From Polytrichum commune (taxonomy: Eukaryota; Streptophyta; Polytrichopsida; Polytrichales; Polytrichaceae), in contig OX485806.1 of assembly GCA_950295325.1 (NCBI GenBank), positions 58,587,169-58,651,168 of the forward strand: a DNA stretch of 64,000 bases, given 5' to 3'. The notes below the pieces were generated by a model, which made no database searches, was not told where the DNA came from, and saw only the letters and a program-made list of their open reading frames with translations. The position numbers and the translations under genes are program-made. Positions 1-9,814 of the stretch are shown here, piece by piece (position 1 is the stretch's first letter; the number at the start of each line of letters is the position of its first letter).

Positions 1-175
1 CAGATGATTCAGATATTCCAACTCCTACGCAATCAATATTCAACGGATAAGAAATTGAAAATCGGTGTGTTTCAACTAGATGAGGGCTGACTCAAAATGA
101 CATCAATATCCGAAATGAAATCAAGTCCCTTTGACTTTATCTCTGCAAGTGCCAAGTAAAGAGGACGGAACTTAC
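1..175 (-). other. Start of intron 1 of RCE1 (minus strand)
   Basis: On the minus strand a GTAAG donor begins at 175, directly after the last codon of the RCE1 first exon, so the remaining bases to the window edge are read as intron. No second exon is visible before the edge. The later exons, which hold the catalytic glutamates and histidines of this protease family, would lie to the left of the window. Confidence 0.6.
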
Positions 176-379
176 AGGTAGGAGTAAAAAGCAACCCCAA
201 GAGGCCAGGCCGGAGGCAATAGCTGACAACACAAAACGTCGAATATAATGTTCATTAATTGTGCGAGCAGGCGGCAGTCGAAGTAGCAGTTGAGGCACGT
301 AGAGGATGCCCACATACAGCATCGCCATGGCTCCGCAAGCCGCCAGAGCTGTACCTTGCGAGAGCTTGGGGATTGCCAT
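176..379 (-). CDS. RCE1: CAAX prenyl protease 2 (RCE1/FACE2), exon 1 only
   Basis: RCE1 is an ER-membrane protease that removes the last three residues of prenylated CAAX proteins. The exon encodes 68 codons from the ATG at 379. It has a hydrophobic segment at about residues 11-33 (LAACGAMAMLYVGILYVP), the conserved LRLPP at 33-37, then IRRF at 46-49 and a second hydrophobic stretch ending LLLP. This matches the N-terminus of plant RCE1 proteins such as Arabidopsis FACE2. The exon ends exactly on a codon (phase 0) at a GTAAGT donor. No stop or frameshift is present, so this is the one apparently intact gene part in the window. The call rests on family knowledge; the catalytic part is outside the window. 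Confidence 0.8.
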
Positions 380-605
380 TGAAGCCCCAAAGTTGGAGAA
401 ATTTTAGAAGAATTGTTGAGAAGACTACCGTTTGAAACAAAAAACAGCAGTGAAAATTGGCAGCATATGCAGGACCACCATCAGATTGTGCACTCGTGGG
501 GGGTACTGAGAAAGTGTACACATTGTTTGCAAGTGACACAGACGGTCTTCGCACATGAGGTGCCAAATATTCTTGAGAAAGTGTAAACATGAGCATTTGC
601 ACTTA
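380..605 (-). promoter_or_regulatory. 5' UTR / proximal promoter region of RCE1
   Basis: This is the 226-bp stretch between the RCE1 start codon and the MITE. It has no convincing long reading frame of its own; the frame antisense to it shows no family resemblance. No clear TATA box could be fixed, so the transcription start is unknown. Confidence 0.4.
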
Positions 606-1205
606 GGGCCACTTTATATTAGGGCCCATTTCTAGGGCCCATTTCCAAACCCTATGCATCAACCAATGAGAGTGCTTAGATTGCCCAAATGGGCCCTAAT
701 ATGGGCCCAAGGGCTTTATATTGAGAGTCGGCCCACTTCTCCTAAAGCTTGCGTGGCGGGTGACATGGCGGCGTTTTGGAGGGAAAAAAGTGGGACGAAG
801 GCAAAAAGATGGGTCGAGGGTTTATGGAGACCCACTTCGCATCTACGGCCCACTTCACCCAACTTCCGTCATATAGTCATTTATGACTTTATGACTTTAT
901 AACTTTATGGTTTTATGACTTATGACTTTATGACTTTAGTTCAAACAAGGGCATAATTCATTTAAGACAAAGTGGGCTGTGGATTGGGCCCTACAATATA
1001 AAGTCCCTAGGCCCATTTGGAAGGCCCACTTTAAAGTAGAATTTCCAATTTGGACCCTACAAGTGGGCCTATGGACTTTATATTGCAAGGCCCACTCAAC
1101 GGTCCACTTTGTAAAGTAGGGCTAAAGTTAAGGCCCACTTCAAGTCCAAGTGGGCTCTACTCCAAATGGGCCGGCCGCCAAATGGGCCCTAATATAAAGC
1201 GGCCC
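606..1205. mobile_element. Tourist-like (PIF/Harbinger) MITE, 600 bp, TTA TSD
   Basis: The ends are 26-bp terminal inverted repeats, 606-631 and 1180-1205, that differ at one base. Each starts GGGCC, then one variable base, then CTTTATATTAGGGCCCATTT. The trinucleotide TTA flanks both sides (603-605 and 1206-1208), which is the usual PIF/Harbinger target duplication. Inside are many subterminal GGGCCCA and GTGGGCC repeats and a run of ATGACTTT-like units at about 876-936. There is no transposase frame, so it is non-autonomous. It lies 226 bp upstream of the RCE1 start codon. Confidence 0.85.
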
Positions 1206-1355
1206 TTAGGTTATCAAACACAGGATACACGTGTTCACACGTGTATTCAACGTATTCAGAATACACTTGAGTGCATGTTTGAGTACATATGAGGTTTTAT
1301 TATTGAACATATGACGAGTGATACTATCCAACTAATCAACCTTGGATACAGCATA

Positions 1356-1829
1356 CAGACCTTGGACAACTAACCAACTAATTAACTATTAGTTAACTAG
1401 TAGCCTTTTGTAACTATAGTTGTTCGTGATTTGACTTGCCAAAAAATCTAGCTAACTATATATATATATAGTTAATTAAAGTTGAGTGCAGCCTATCCAC
1501 GCAATTCTATTGTTGTGTTCTAGTGTCATTAGTATGTTATTTGTGTTGGTGGTGTACATGGAGGTTCTTCTAGAGCTCAGGAATATGAGTGATCATATAA
1601 AGGCATTTCTTGGTGATCCTTAGTGGCCCGAGCATATGAAAGACCCTCAACTAAAGCAAATCAAGAGGCAAACTTCGCATATATATAATAATATTTGGAA
1701 ATTTTCTAATTAACTATAGTTGTTCTTGAATTTGGTCTTAGGATTTTTTTAATTAACTATAGTTGTTCCTAAAAAATATTGAAAAAAATATAGTTAACTA
1801 TAGTTATTTTGACAGTTGTCCAAGGTCTA
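1356..1829. mobile_element. Putative small inverted-repeat element (MITE-like)
   Basis: A 15-bp inverted repeat, AGACCTTGGACAACT at 1357-1371 and its complement at 1814-1828, bounds about 470 bp of AT-rich DNA. TA (or ATA) occurs on both outer sides. The inside carries several copies of TTAACTATAGTTGTTC-like sequence in both orientations and a TA microsatellite near 1459. No coding frame is seen. The duplication is too short and AT-rich to be decisive. Confidence 0.4.
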
Positions 1830-2767
1830 TAGCATTTAACTAAGAACGAAAGAAGCGATTCTAACCAACAATTGAAACTCAAAGATGAAATTGCAAAAAT
1901 AACTGAGCATCCTACTCTAATTTAACTAGTGTATACTAAAGTGTGTAAAGATCTTGCGCAACTTATGCCCCCTTCCCACCTAATTTTAGCTTAGGCTAAA
2001 AAAAACTTATTCTAAAAATACAACCTTCTCACAATCAACGCTATCTAATCCCAAACCTAGTTGGCAAGAGATGTGGCATGGTTTAAAAACAAAGGTTTTA
2101 AGCCTCAAGCACGTATCCTCGTATCGGTACTTGGAGATGAGGTAAGAATGTAGGACTTTTAAAATTTAAAAAATATCACCTCCAACCCTTGTAATTGGTT
2201 GTTTTTAGACTTATCTATGAGGGTGCGAAGAGTTTCATTAACAAAACCAAATGGTAAGATAGATGAGTAGTAAGACGTTTGGAGATGGGACAAAAACTAG
2301 CAACATGTCATTATTTTGTAGATACAACAATGAACATGTGTGAAAGCTACTAAACTAAAACCGGGAAACTTAGTAGTGTGAGTGTTGAGCGGAGAGCGGA
2401 GAGCAGAGGATTTGAATTATGGTGGGCGATTTTCATAGAAAGAGTGCCTATGACCATGGAATTTGGAGATAATTTGAATTCAATTTGTTGAAAAGGTACC
2501 CCATTCCCGTAGATATTATAACACAATATAATTCGAGAAACAAATAGAACGTGAAGGAGTGGAAAAATGTATTTGTTATCAAGGATCCTGTAGTGTGTTC
2601 TCAAATGCTTTAGGGTTAAATTAGGGTTGACATTAGCAAACAAAATCAAACATCAACATAAGATGAAGAAATAGTTGAATGGGATTTGCAAAAGGTACAT
2701 GAACTTAGAACAAACTTAAACAAAAACAATAAATACGAGATGGAGTTTCCAAATGCACGAGGCGTAG
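1830..2767. other. AT-rich intergenic DNA, nothing recognised
   Basis: This stretch lies downstream of the methyltransferase-like pseudogene. Short open frames occur on both strands, for example minus strand 2350-2649, but none shows domain motifs or continues the neighbouring exon series. Confidence 0.5.
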
Positions 2768-4091
2768 TCAAGAACTTGGACTACCATATCTATCACTATC
2801 CTCGCCTTGCTCGGCCTCTATGTCTAGGAAATCTAATATTAGTTTGTTGAAAGGGCGGGTGCGACTAGAAGGTGGGGACGGTGCTTCCGCTAAAAGATGG
2901 ACAAGCTCAGCAGCATACGAAGGGGTTGCAAACATGTCCACATTAAGGACACAAATCGAGCTCTCATTTTAAACTCTGAACATATAGGACGAGAAAACAA
3001 AAACGTGAGCACATGCCAAAAACTCCGATCCAAAAAAATAGAAATGTAAGCAAGCAAGTTAGAAGCCAAGAACGAACTTACGCACACAACAAATCAAAAT
3101 TACGATTCGCCATCTTTTGGGGAAGAAGAGCAAAAAATACCCTCGTTGTGGGGCAACACGTTGAGAAGTGTGTTCTTGCTCCGGCTCACACATGGGGGGG
3201 AGGATAGACTTGAGGATGTCGATGTCCGACTCAAGCGCCATAATATGGCGTTGAATGGAGTAGCATGCAATGATGAAACCTCCTAGAACAAAGAAATGCG
3301 AAAAGATGAGGATAAGGAATGGAAAATGAAACAAGTACAAAAGAAATTAAAACATTAAAAAACAAAGAGATGAAAAACAAGAAGATGAAAAATAAACCAA
3401 CGCCATATTACCAATCCATGATAATGTCGTCATTGTCCGTGAGGGCGGAGAAAAATATGGAGAAGAACTCGGTGCATTTTTCATGAGCAGCTCTCCAAGG
3501 CACCCCGTCTTCCCTCATCGATTGGTTCTTTACATCGGTGAAGCTGTTGAGCCAACCATCTTTCTTGAGATTGTAACCCATGTCCTCGAAGCCCGAGGTC
3601 CGAACATTCAAAACGGACTTATTACGCATGAGCACCTTGATGAAGAACTTGCGAGTCTGCACGAAATGTGAACGGTAGAATTAAGAATACAAAAATAAAA
3701 AAAGGTAGGTAAGAATGAAAATGGATAAAACCGAAAATGATTTACCAACTCAGAAGGATTAGTGGGCGATTGGAGATCGAGGTCATTCATGCCAAACCAG
3801 TCTTCGGCAACATAGAATTCCTCAGTGTATGCTCAGTTGTAAATTGATCTAGAGACATTAGGATCAGCGATATGTGCGAAGACAATGACTCCGTCGTCAT
3901 GGAGGTTGGCATTTGCAAAGGCAAACAAAACCTCAAAGTTATGTGGAAGATCGTTTGTTTCAGTGAGGAACATCCGAGGATGAGGTAGAAATCTTCAACA
4001 CATGTAGGTTCTCGAACACCTCTGCAAATAGTAGATCAATGCCCGTGTGAACCTAAGGCTTGGTGTTTAGATGAGTACGATCCGTTTCAGC
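2768..4091 (-). pseudogene. Methyltransferase-like C-terminal exons
   Basis: Exon 4091-3746 carries DLPHNFEVLFAFANANL and DDGVIVFAHIADP and AEDWFGMNDLDLQSP, a motif IV-like block where DLPH stands in place of DPPY. Exon 3656-3412 carries VPWRAAHEKCTEFFS, the motif X type helix, then NDDIIMDW, the start of motif I. Exon 3282-3141 carries GGFIIACYSIQRHIMALESD, like the helix and acidic strand after motif I. The last exon, about 2975-2768, ends GEDSDRYGSPSS and TGA. Motif order IV-X-I is that of beta-class N4/N6 amino-methyltransferases. Exon 1 of this set has a stop after NTKP, a frameshift near 3970 and a TGA at about 3838. Confidence 0.55.
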
Positions 4092-4180
4092 CTGAAAAGA
4101 AAAAATCCAAAGAAATTTAAAAAAATAGGTTTTCAATTCCATGGAATGAATGGATAAAACAATAAAACGGTACACAAAAC

Positions 4181-6057
4181 CTTGGTTAGGAATTATTGTA
4201 TGCGGCGGTAAGCCGGAGGGGGAACCTTGGTCTTCATGAGATCCTCAATGAGCTTTCCCATGTCCACATTCTCAATAAAAGAAAGACTAGATGACCTCGC
4301 TAAGGAAGTTGCAGATGTATCCGCTGCAACAACCTTCCTCTTGCGAGGCACCGATGGGATGGCTGCGCCGCTATGAGAAGGAGCGGCAACAGGATCGGGG
4401 GCAAGGGCAGAAATAGTGGCGGTGGGACTTCCAACCACAGTGGTGGCTGGAGCAGTAGTGCGTTGAACCGAGGCCTTTGTGAAAAAATGAGTAGACACTT
4501 GAGAAGAGGCATGTGCATCGACCTTCCTACCTTTGCCCTTGCCCTTCATCTACGCAACCTCTTTTTCATTGGAAGGAGGAGCTTGATTATTTTCTTCCGG
4601 CTTTTCCTCCAATTCAATCACCTCGGGAGCAGAGCTTACAAGGCTGTTGTAAACGATTTCTTCCACATCGAGCACATATCCACGAGAGCAATCTAAGTAC
4701 CAACCACCAGCCACCAAGTGCACGAGTGGAAATATTGCAAGTTGCATGCCCGTATACACACAAATATTGGAATTGACATCGATCCAATCTACAATAAAAG
4801 TGGGCAAGCATGAAGAAGGCAAAGCATTTTTTGCAACGAGCTCATGGTGAATATACCTACAAAATGAAGAACACCAGACAAAGGAAAAGCAGTGGCAAAG
4901 AGGAAACAAAACAAAGATAGTTTAGATTAAATGACAATTCAAAATATTACCAGTAAGCGATGCGCTTGATTACTATGGGACCTTCCTCAAACTCCATGAG
5001 ATCAAGGCCTTTAATGAATTTCAAAACTCCCTTGCCATCAAAATACACCCGGAAGGCCTTATCCCACAAAATGAGCCTCCAATGCTCAACATAATTGGAT
5101 GGTTGCAAAATATCCTCCGTAAAAATCCAGTCGATGTCAACAGAACACTCATGTTCAAATGATGCGATCTCAACCTCAACCCCCTTCTCCAACTATGTTA
5201 AGAGAGACCAATAGTTAGAAATGTCAAAGAATAAAAAAAAAATGAAAAAAAAAACTTGTAGATGTACCTATGCCCAGAAAGAAACTTTGTTAAGCAAGTT
5301 GTCAAGGACTTTCTCTTTGAGAGGAAGAGCAGAGGGGAATTTGTTTCTGTTCTTTTACCTTGATAAGAGAATTCCACCACATAAGCCACTGGGCTTTGAT
5401 GGAGACATCGACATGTGTGGTTGTTACCTTTTGGAGTTTCTTTATTGTCATATCTATGACGAGGAAGGTGGGAAAATGATGGTCAATCTGCAACATAAAA
5501 TAATGTAATGTAAGAAAATATACATAAAGTATAAATTGAAAATGAGGTCATAAGCAATAAACAACAAAGAGATAGGACATGCACCTTGTGGAAGAAATCT
5601 TTGCCGTTATTTTTATGGGTGACGGAAATGAATTTTTCGAAGTTCTGATATCAAATACTTTTGATCAAATTATCTTGGGTTTTTGTCATCGTGTCCCAAA
5701 TTTGAGGAGCAGATCTGAGTGCCTCGGGTATGGCCTCACAGTATAACTTTGTTGCAGTATCCGTTGCGTTGGATAACTCTTTTTAATACAAACAAAAAGG
5801 AATATAAAAAAATGACAAAAAAATGGAAAGAAGAAAACATAAGCATAATGAAGAAGAGAATTACCTTGTACAAGAATTTGACAAAGACATCTAATGTAAG
5901 GGGATACCAAGTAGGATTCTTCATTTTCGATTCGCGCACATTGTGGTCGGCGACGGAAATGAGGTCCTTGAACTCCTCAAGCTTCATTTTTCCAAATATT
6001 CGAATGCGGAGTAACTTGGCGGGGTGGTTGTCCTTAACATGGTCGTGCTCCGTGGAC
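4181..6057 (-). pseudogene. Central exons of the ParB/methyltransferase pseudogene
   Basis: Five exons are visible: 6057-5865 (STEHDHVKDNHPAKLL to FVKFLYK), 5776-5585 (SNATDTATKLYCEAIPEALR to KDFFHK), 5487-5268 (IDHHFPTFLVID to VSFWA, with one frameshift near 5345), 5192-4951 (LEKGVEVEIASFEHE to IKRIAYW) and 4856-4181 (YIHHELVAKNALPSS, VAGGWYLDCSRGYVLDVEEI, then a Ser/Ala/Pro-rich and basic tail). Stops lie at about 5655 (TGA), 5268 (TAG), 4547 (TAG) and 4190 (TAA). The role of this region is unknown; the low-complexity end with KGKGKGRK and PRKRK looks like a linker or nuclear-localisation-type basic segment. Confidence 0.5.
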
Positions 6058-6141
6058 CTACAAAAAAAAAATAAGAGAAAAACAAAAAATATATATATAA
6101 CAAACAAACAAGAAACAAGCAAACCAACAAACCAAATTCAC

Positions 6142-6371
6142 TAGTTGATGTCATTCATGGCATTAAGGAAGATGGCGGCGTAATTTCTCCGGTCCATGAT
6201 AATACAGTCAATAGAGAAGTGTCAATCTTTGTCCAAAGACTGATTCTTGTTAATGTGCCTCCACCAAGCCGTCAACCGATGGTTTCCTTCCCAAACAAAG
6301 AACATTTTGCTGGCAAGGTGAGCAAGGTTGGAGTCATTTTGGAGCATGGAATCGAACTCTTCATTGGTCTC
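6142..6371 (-). pseudogene. ParB-like GNHR box, downstream half of split exon
   Basis: This is the continuation of the exon cut by LTR-L. It reads NEEFDSMLQNDSNLAHLASK, then VWEGNHRLTAWWRHI at 6255-6300, then FSIDCIIMD and ends NAMNDIN before a GTGAAT donor. GNHRxTA fits the G-x-x-R-x-x-A box of the ParB/Srx superfamily. One internal TGA follows LDKD near 6215, and the split tryptophan codon at the exon end now reads TAG. Confidence 0.5.
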
Positions 6372-9203
6372 TATGAGCGTCAAAATTGCCCCCAAAGGCA
6401 ATTTGGCTCACAATTGAGGTGTTTTAGCAAAACCCTTAGATGAATAATAGGGAAATTTAGCACAAACCGTTTAGATTAAGGTAGGTTGGCTAAAGGAGCT
6501 TTACCCTTGGGTTAAACTCTTGGGCAAATAGAAATTAGAAACCGAAAGGATAAAAGGGAAATGCCCTTTACCCGAATCGGAAGCGTGAAGTAGTGAGCTA
6601 GTTAGTAGGTAGGTTAAGTTAGGAACAACCAAATCAAGCAAGCAAAAGTAAAGTGGCGGCAAAACAAGGGTAATTCCGAAAGCGGCCAAGAAAGAAAAGA
6701 AAGTGACAACTATGAGCATAAGGAATTTTGCCAACTAAGGCAAGGGGGCCATGTTGCCACCCTTGCCAACCAAAAATGAATTCCAAATGGAAATAGAAAA
6801 GCCTTTCTAAGGGCTTGAGCAAGTGGGGTGCGAGGTGGCACCCCTCACCCCCATTCACCTCCGAGGGCTTGGTTGCCACCGTTCAAGGAACGGGACCCCT
6901 CGGTGAATGGAAGGGAGAAGGGGTCCAACCCTTCATTTTGAAGGGTGATAAAAACCCCCTCTTCTCCTTTCAATCTCTCTCTAATTTTTTCCATTTTTTG
7001 CACAGCGAAGCCCTCTAGAATTGTAGTAAGAAGGAGAAAACCATTCCCACTCATTCACGATAGGCATAAGTTAGAATTCTAATAGTTAGAACTCTTGAGA
7101 GAAGGTAGTGTGTTTTTGAACACACCCCTAAGTTGTTGTGTCACTTTCAAGCGAGTGTTGTGCACACAAAAATTAAAATTTAGCCTTCAGATTTTGAGTG
7201 AATGTGGCCCTTTATGTTAGCTTTCCAAAAAGCCTAAGATTGTTAGAATCAGAGTTAGGGAGCAACCGTTATGAGTGTTTGAGTGAAGGTGTCTCAGCTA
7301 CCTCTTAATTTACAAGCGCTGACTTTGCAAGCGCATAACTAAAAGACAAGTCATTCAGTTTCTTTTGTATTTACGTATATTATAGGTCTTGTTGTTAGTT
7401 TTTTAGAATGTATAAGCATGCTAGAATCTAATTTGATTTGTGAAAGTTATGAGTGTTTTAATGAAGGTGTTCTAGCTGCCTCTCAAACTACAAATACTGA
7501 CTTTGCATGCGCATAACTAAAAGAGAAATAATCCAATTGCTTTGATATTTGAATATGTTATAGTTCTTGTTGTTAGCTTTCTAGAAAGTATAAGTTTGTT
7601 ACAATCAGATTTAAGGAGAAAAAGTTATGGATGTTTGAATGAAGGTATCCCAGCTGCCTCCTAAAATATAAGAGCTCACTTTGTAAGCTCATACCTGCAA
7701 GAGGAATCATGCAGTTGTTTTGATATTTGGGGCACTTGTAGATCTGATTTTAAGGTTTCTAGAAAGTCTAAACTTGCTGGAAAATTTAAGTTAATAAGCA
7801 AAAGTTATGGATGTTTGAATGAAGGTATCCCAGCTGCCTCTAGAATTCTAAGAGCTGACTTTGTAGGCTTATATCTTTAAGAAGGTACATGCAGTTGCTT
7901 TGATAATTGGATGAGTGATAGTTCTTGTTGTTAGCTTTCCAGATTACTAATAATTGTTCCAATTGAAGCTTTTGGACAAAAGTTATGGCCGTTTAAGCGA
8001 AGGGGTGTCTGCTGCCTTACAAGAAGAGGTTTGTCCATCCAAAGGTGGCGGGTACGAGTTGGTGTTGTGGGCGGCCGAGCGATGGAGTAGGGGTTCCGCA
8101 CCAACCATCGCCAAGCCAAAATGGGAGTCAATCGATAAGCATTTTAACCTTACACCCTTCAATTTAGGAATGGAGGGAGCGCGGCAAAGGTATATTCTCA
8201 CCCCAACCCAACTATCCATGTAAGGCTAGGGGGGGGCATCACCCACCTAGCCGCCGAGGGGAAGTTCAACTCCCATGTGTGCGGAGCCTCTCGATTAAAT
8301 GTTGTGGTAGTAGCTTTCTATTCATAGCTCGTTCGTGTGTGGTGAAGCCGGATTAATCACCGGCATGACCACTCTGTATGTTTGTAGGTGGTAAGGTGGG
8401 AGTAATGACCCACGAAACCACCATCATGTTGTTGGCCCCAAGGGTTGGAGGTGATGGCCCCAACCCTTGAAGATTGTGCAACAGGTTGAACACACAGGTT
8501 GCCTTATTTCCCAGTCCCATCAAGTTGAATTTTTGTGGTCAAACCGTGTTAAACTAATTAATAACCAACACAATTTGTACGACCCCCGTGGGCACAAAAC
8601 CAACCGGAAACTTAACTCGGAGGATTGAGACTACCCCTCCGACGGCAAAGATCGGAGGGTGTAAGTATCAATCAACCTTCAAGAGACCCGCACAGGGCCT
8701 TGAAGGGTTCGGGTTAGGGCGTGCACCAAACAGGTAGGTGGTGATGCCATAATTTATGAACTTAGTAATATAGGCTTTGTTCAATTAACCATAAACTAAT
8801 AATGAAGGTTGAGAGGGTGGGACTTAATTAAGGTCCCCCCGTTTAGATAATTTAATATAAAAGAAGTAAAGAATTAGAGGTGGCCCAAGGTAAAAGGTAA
8901 GGTTATTTCATCCAGTAGGGTTAGGTTGCCTTGATTCCAAGGCTGGTGCGTCTGCGCGTAGACTAGGATAGAGTAGACATTAGGTTAGAAAACTTGATAA
9001 TTATCCTAGGCACTTAATATATAGGCACAACCTATCGGAAGGATACGACGCGATTACCAAATCCCTCCACTAACACCACACACCCATTAAATATCGTAAC
9101 AACCGGGTTCGGCTTGGGCACCTGCTAAGGCAGGCCACCCTCACCGAAAGGATTGTGCGGTACTTTTAGGCTCCCTCGGAGGGGGGTGCCCAAAAGCACC
9201 ACA
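6372..9203 (+). mobile_element. Solo LTR, family L, 2,832 bp, inside a host exon
   Basis: The element starts TATGAGCGTC (expected TG, now TA) and ends CCCAAAAGCACCACA. GTCTC at 6367-6371 and GCCTC at 9204-9208 form a 5-bp duplication with one transition. A second copy in the opposite orientation at 36952-43799 shares the start, a GGTGGCAACC/TTGCCACC section, a tract giving AAAAACCCCCTC, and the 3' end CCGGGTTC(G/A)GCTTGGGCACCTGC. No internal coding region or second LTR is present, so a solo LTR is the simplest reading. A possible TATA element (AATATAAAAG) is near 8856. Confidence 0.75.
7180..8030 (+). repeat. ~178-bp tandem repeat inside LTR-L
   Basis: Four full and two partial units each begin GTTATG(A/G) at 7268, 7446, 7624, 7804 and 7982, giving spacings of 178, 178, 180 and 178 bp. 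Each unit contains GAATGAAGGTATCCCAGCTG-like sequence, a GCTGACTTTG(C/T) block and TTGTTGTTAGCTTTC. The opposite-strand L copy has only about two degenerate units, which explains part of its shorter length. Confidence 0.85.
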
Positions 9204-9555
9204 GCCTCATGCCATAATGAACTCCAGGACACCCGAATGTCGTCGCAGACATGCAACACCTCATCAAGGTTGTTATACGGAAAGACATACATGGCTTGGA
9301 AACCGTCACGGTAACCCATAACGAACTCATTTTGCAACCGAGGGACATCAACCTTGTTCATGGGCCGAGCAAGAAGAAGACATCGCAAGCGGCACAATAG
9401 AATAGAGAAACGTGACTTAACAAGAGTTTTGATTCGAACTCGGTGAATTACAGCGTTAGAGTTTTTTTTTTGCGATCTCCGAATCAAGAGCTCAATCTCC
9501 TTTGGGTTGGACTCATCAAGAGGATGCAAAGAATCGGGTGCAACATGTACATCAT
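9204..9555 (-). pseudogene. ParB-like region, upstream half of split exon
   Basis: The exon opens after a CCCTTGTAG acceptor and reads DDVHVAPDSLHPLDESN, then VDVPRLQNEFVMGYRDG, then NLDEVLHVCDDIR and SWSSLWHEA, where the LTR-L insertion interrupts it. The order resembles the N-terminal part of ParB-like domains that precedes the GxxR box, but no catalytic residue is established. Removing the LTR and one target duplication joins it in frame to 6371 (WHEA then NEEF). Confidence 0.5.
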
Positions 9556-9652
9556 CTACAAGGGTAATACAAAATCATGAGATAGAGCCCAAAATAATAA
9601 AAACACAAAGAATCCGAGGTGATGATTGAAAACCAAACGAAAGACATCTCTC

Positions 9653-9763
9653 CGTGTAAGACATCAACCAATGTCCCAACTCCTACCACGGGAAGCTCCA
9701 ATTGAACATTACGGTCCTCCGTGGAGGCTCCTCTAATAAAATGAGATCCATGGATTGTGATCC
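9653..9763 (-). pseudogene. 5'-most visible exon of the ParB/methyltransferase pseudogene
   Basis: A GTGTAG acceptor precedes 9763 and an open frame follows that includes STEDRNVQLELPVVGVGTLV. The donor is not clear; several GT positions near 9655-9690 are possible. No initiator could be assigned, so earlier exons may lie to the right, beyond or under the tandem array that starts about 50 bp away. Confidence 0.35.
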
Positions 9764-9814
9764 CTACACAAATTCAAGACATGTTAAACCAAAGCCTTAA
9801 CGATATGTTACAAC

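Larger units (their letters stand above)
2768..9763 (-). pseudogene. ParB-like / beta-class amino-methyltransferase fusion, decayed, ~12 exons
   Basis: About a dozen collinear minus-strand frames, mostly bounded by AG acceptors and GT donors, run from about 9763 to a TGA at 2768-2770. The N-terminal part holds a VWEGNHRLTAWW segment like the GxxRxxA box of ParB/sulfiredoxin folds. The middle is long and of unknown fold. The C-terminal part shows a methyltransferase layout in the order motif IV, X, I (beta class). Several in-frame stops, at least two frameshifts and a 2,832-bp LTR insertion make it non-functional. ParB domains fused to DNA methylases are known from phages and prokaryotes; applying that here is inference. 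Alternatives are a domesticated or transposon-carried methyltransferase. Confidence 0.6.

Noticed and set aside
4373-4776. Plus-strand frames of 107 and 87 codons
   Set aside because: They are the antisense of the Ser/Ala/Pro-rich exon of the ParB/methyltransferase pseudogene.
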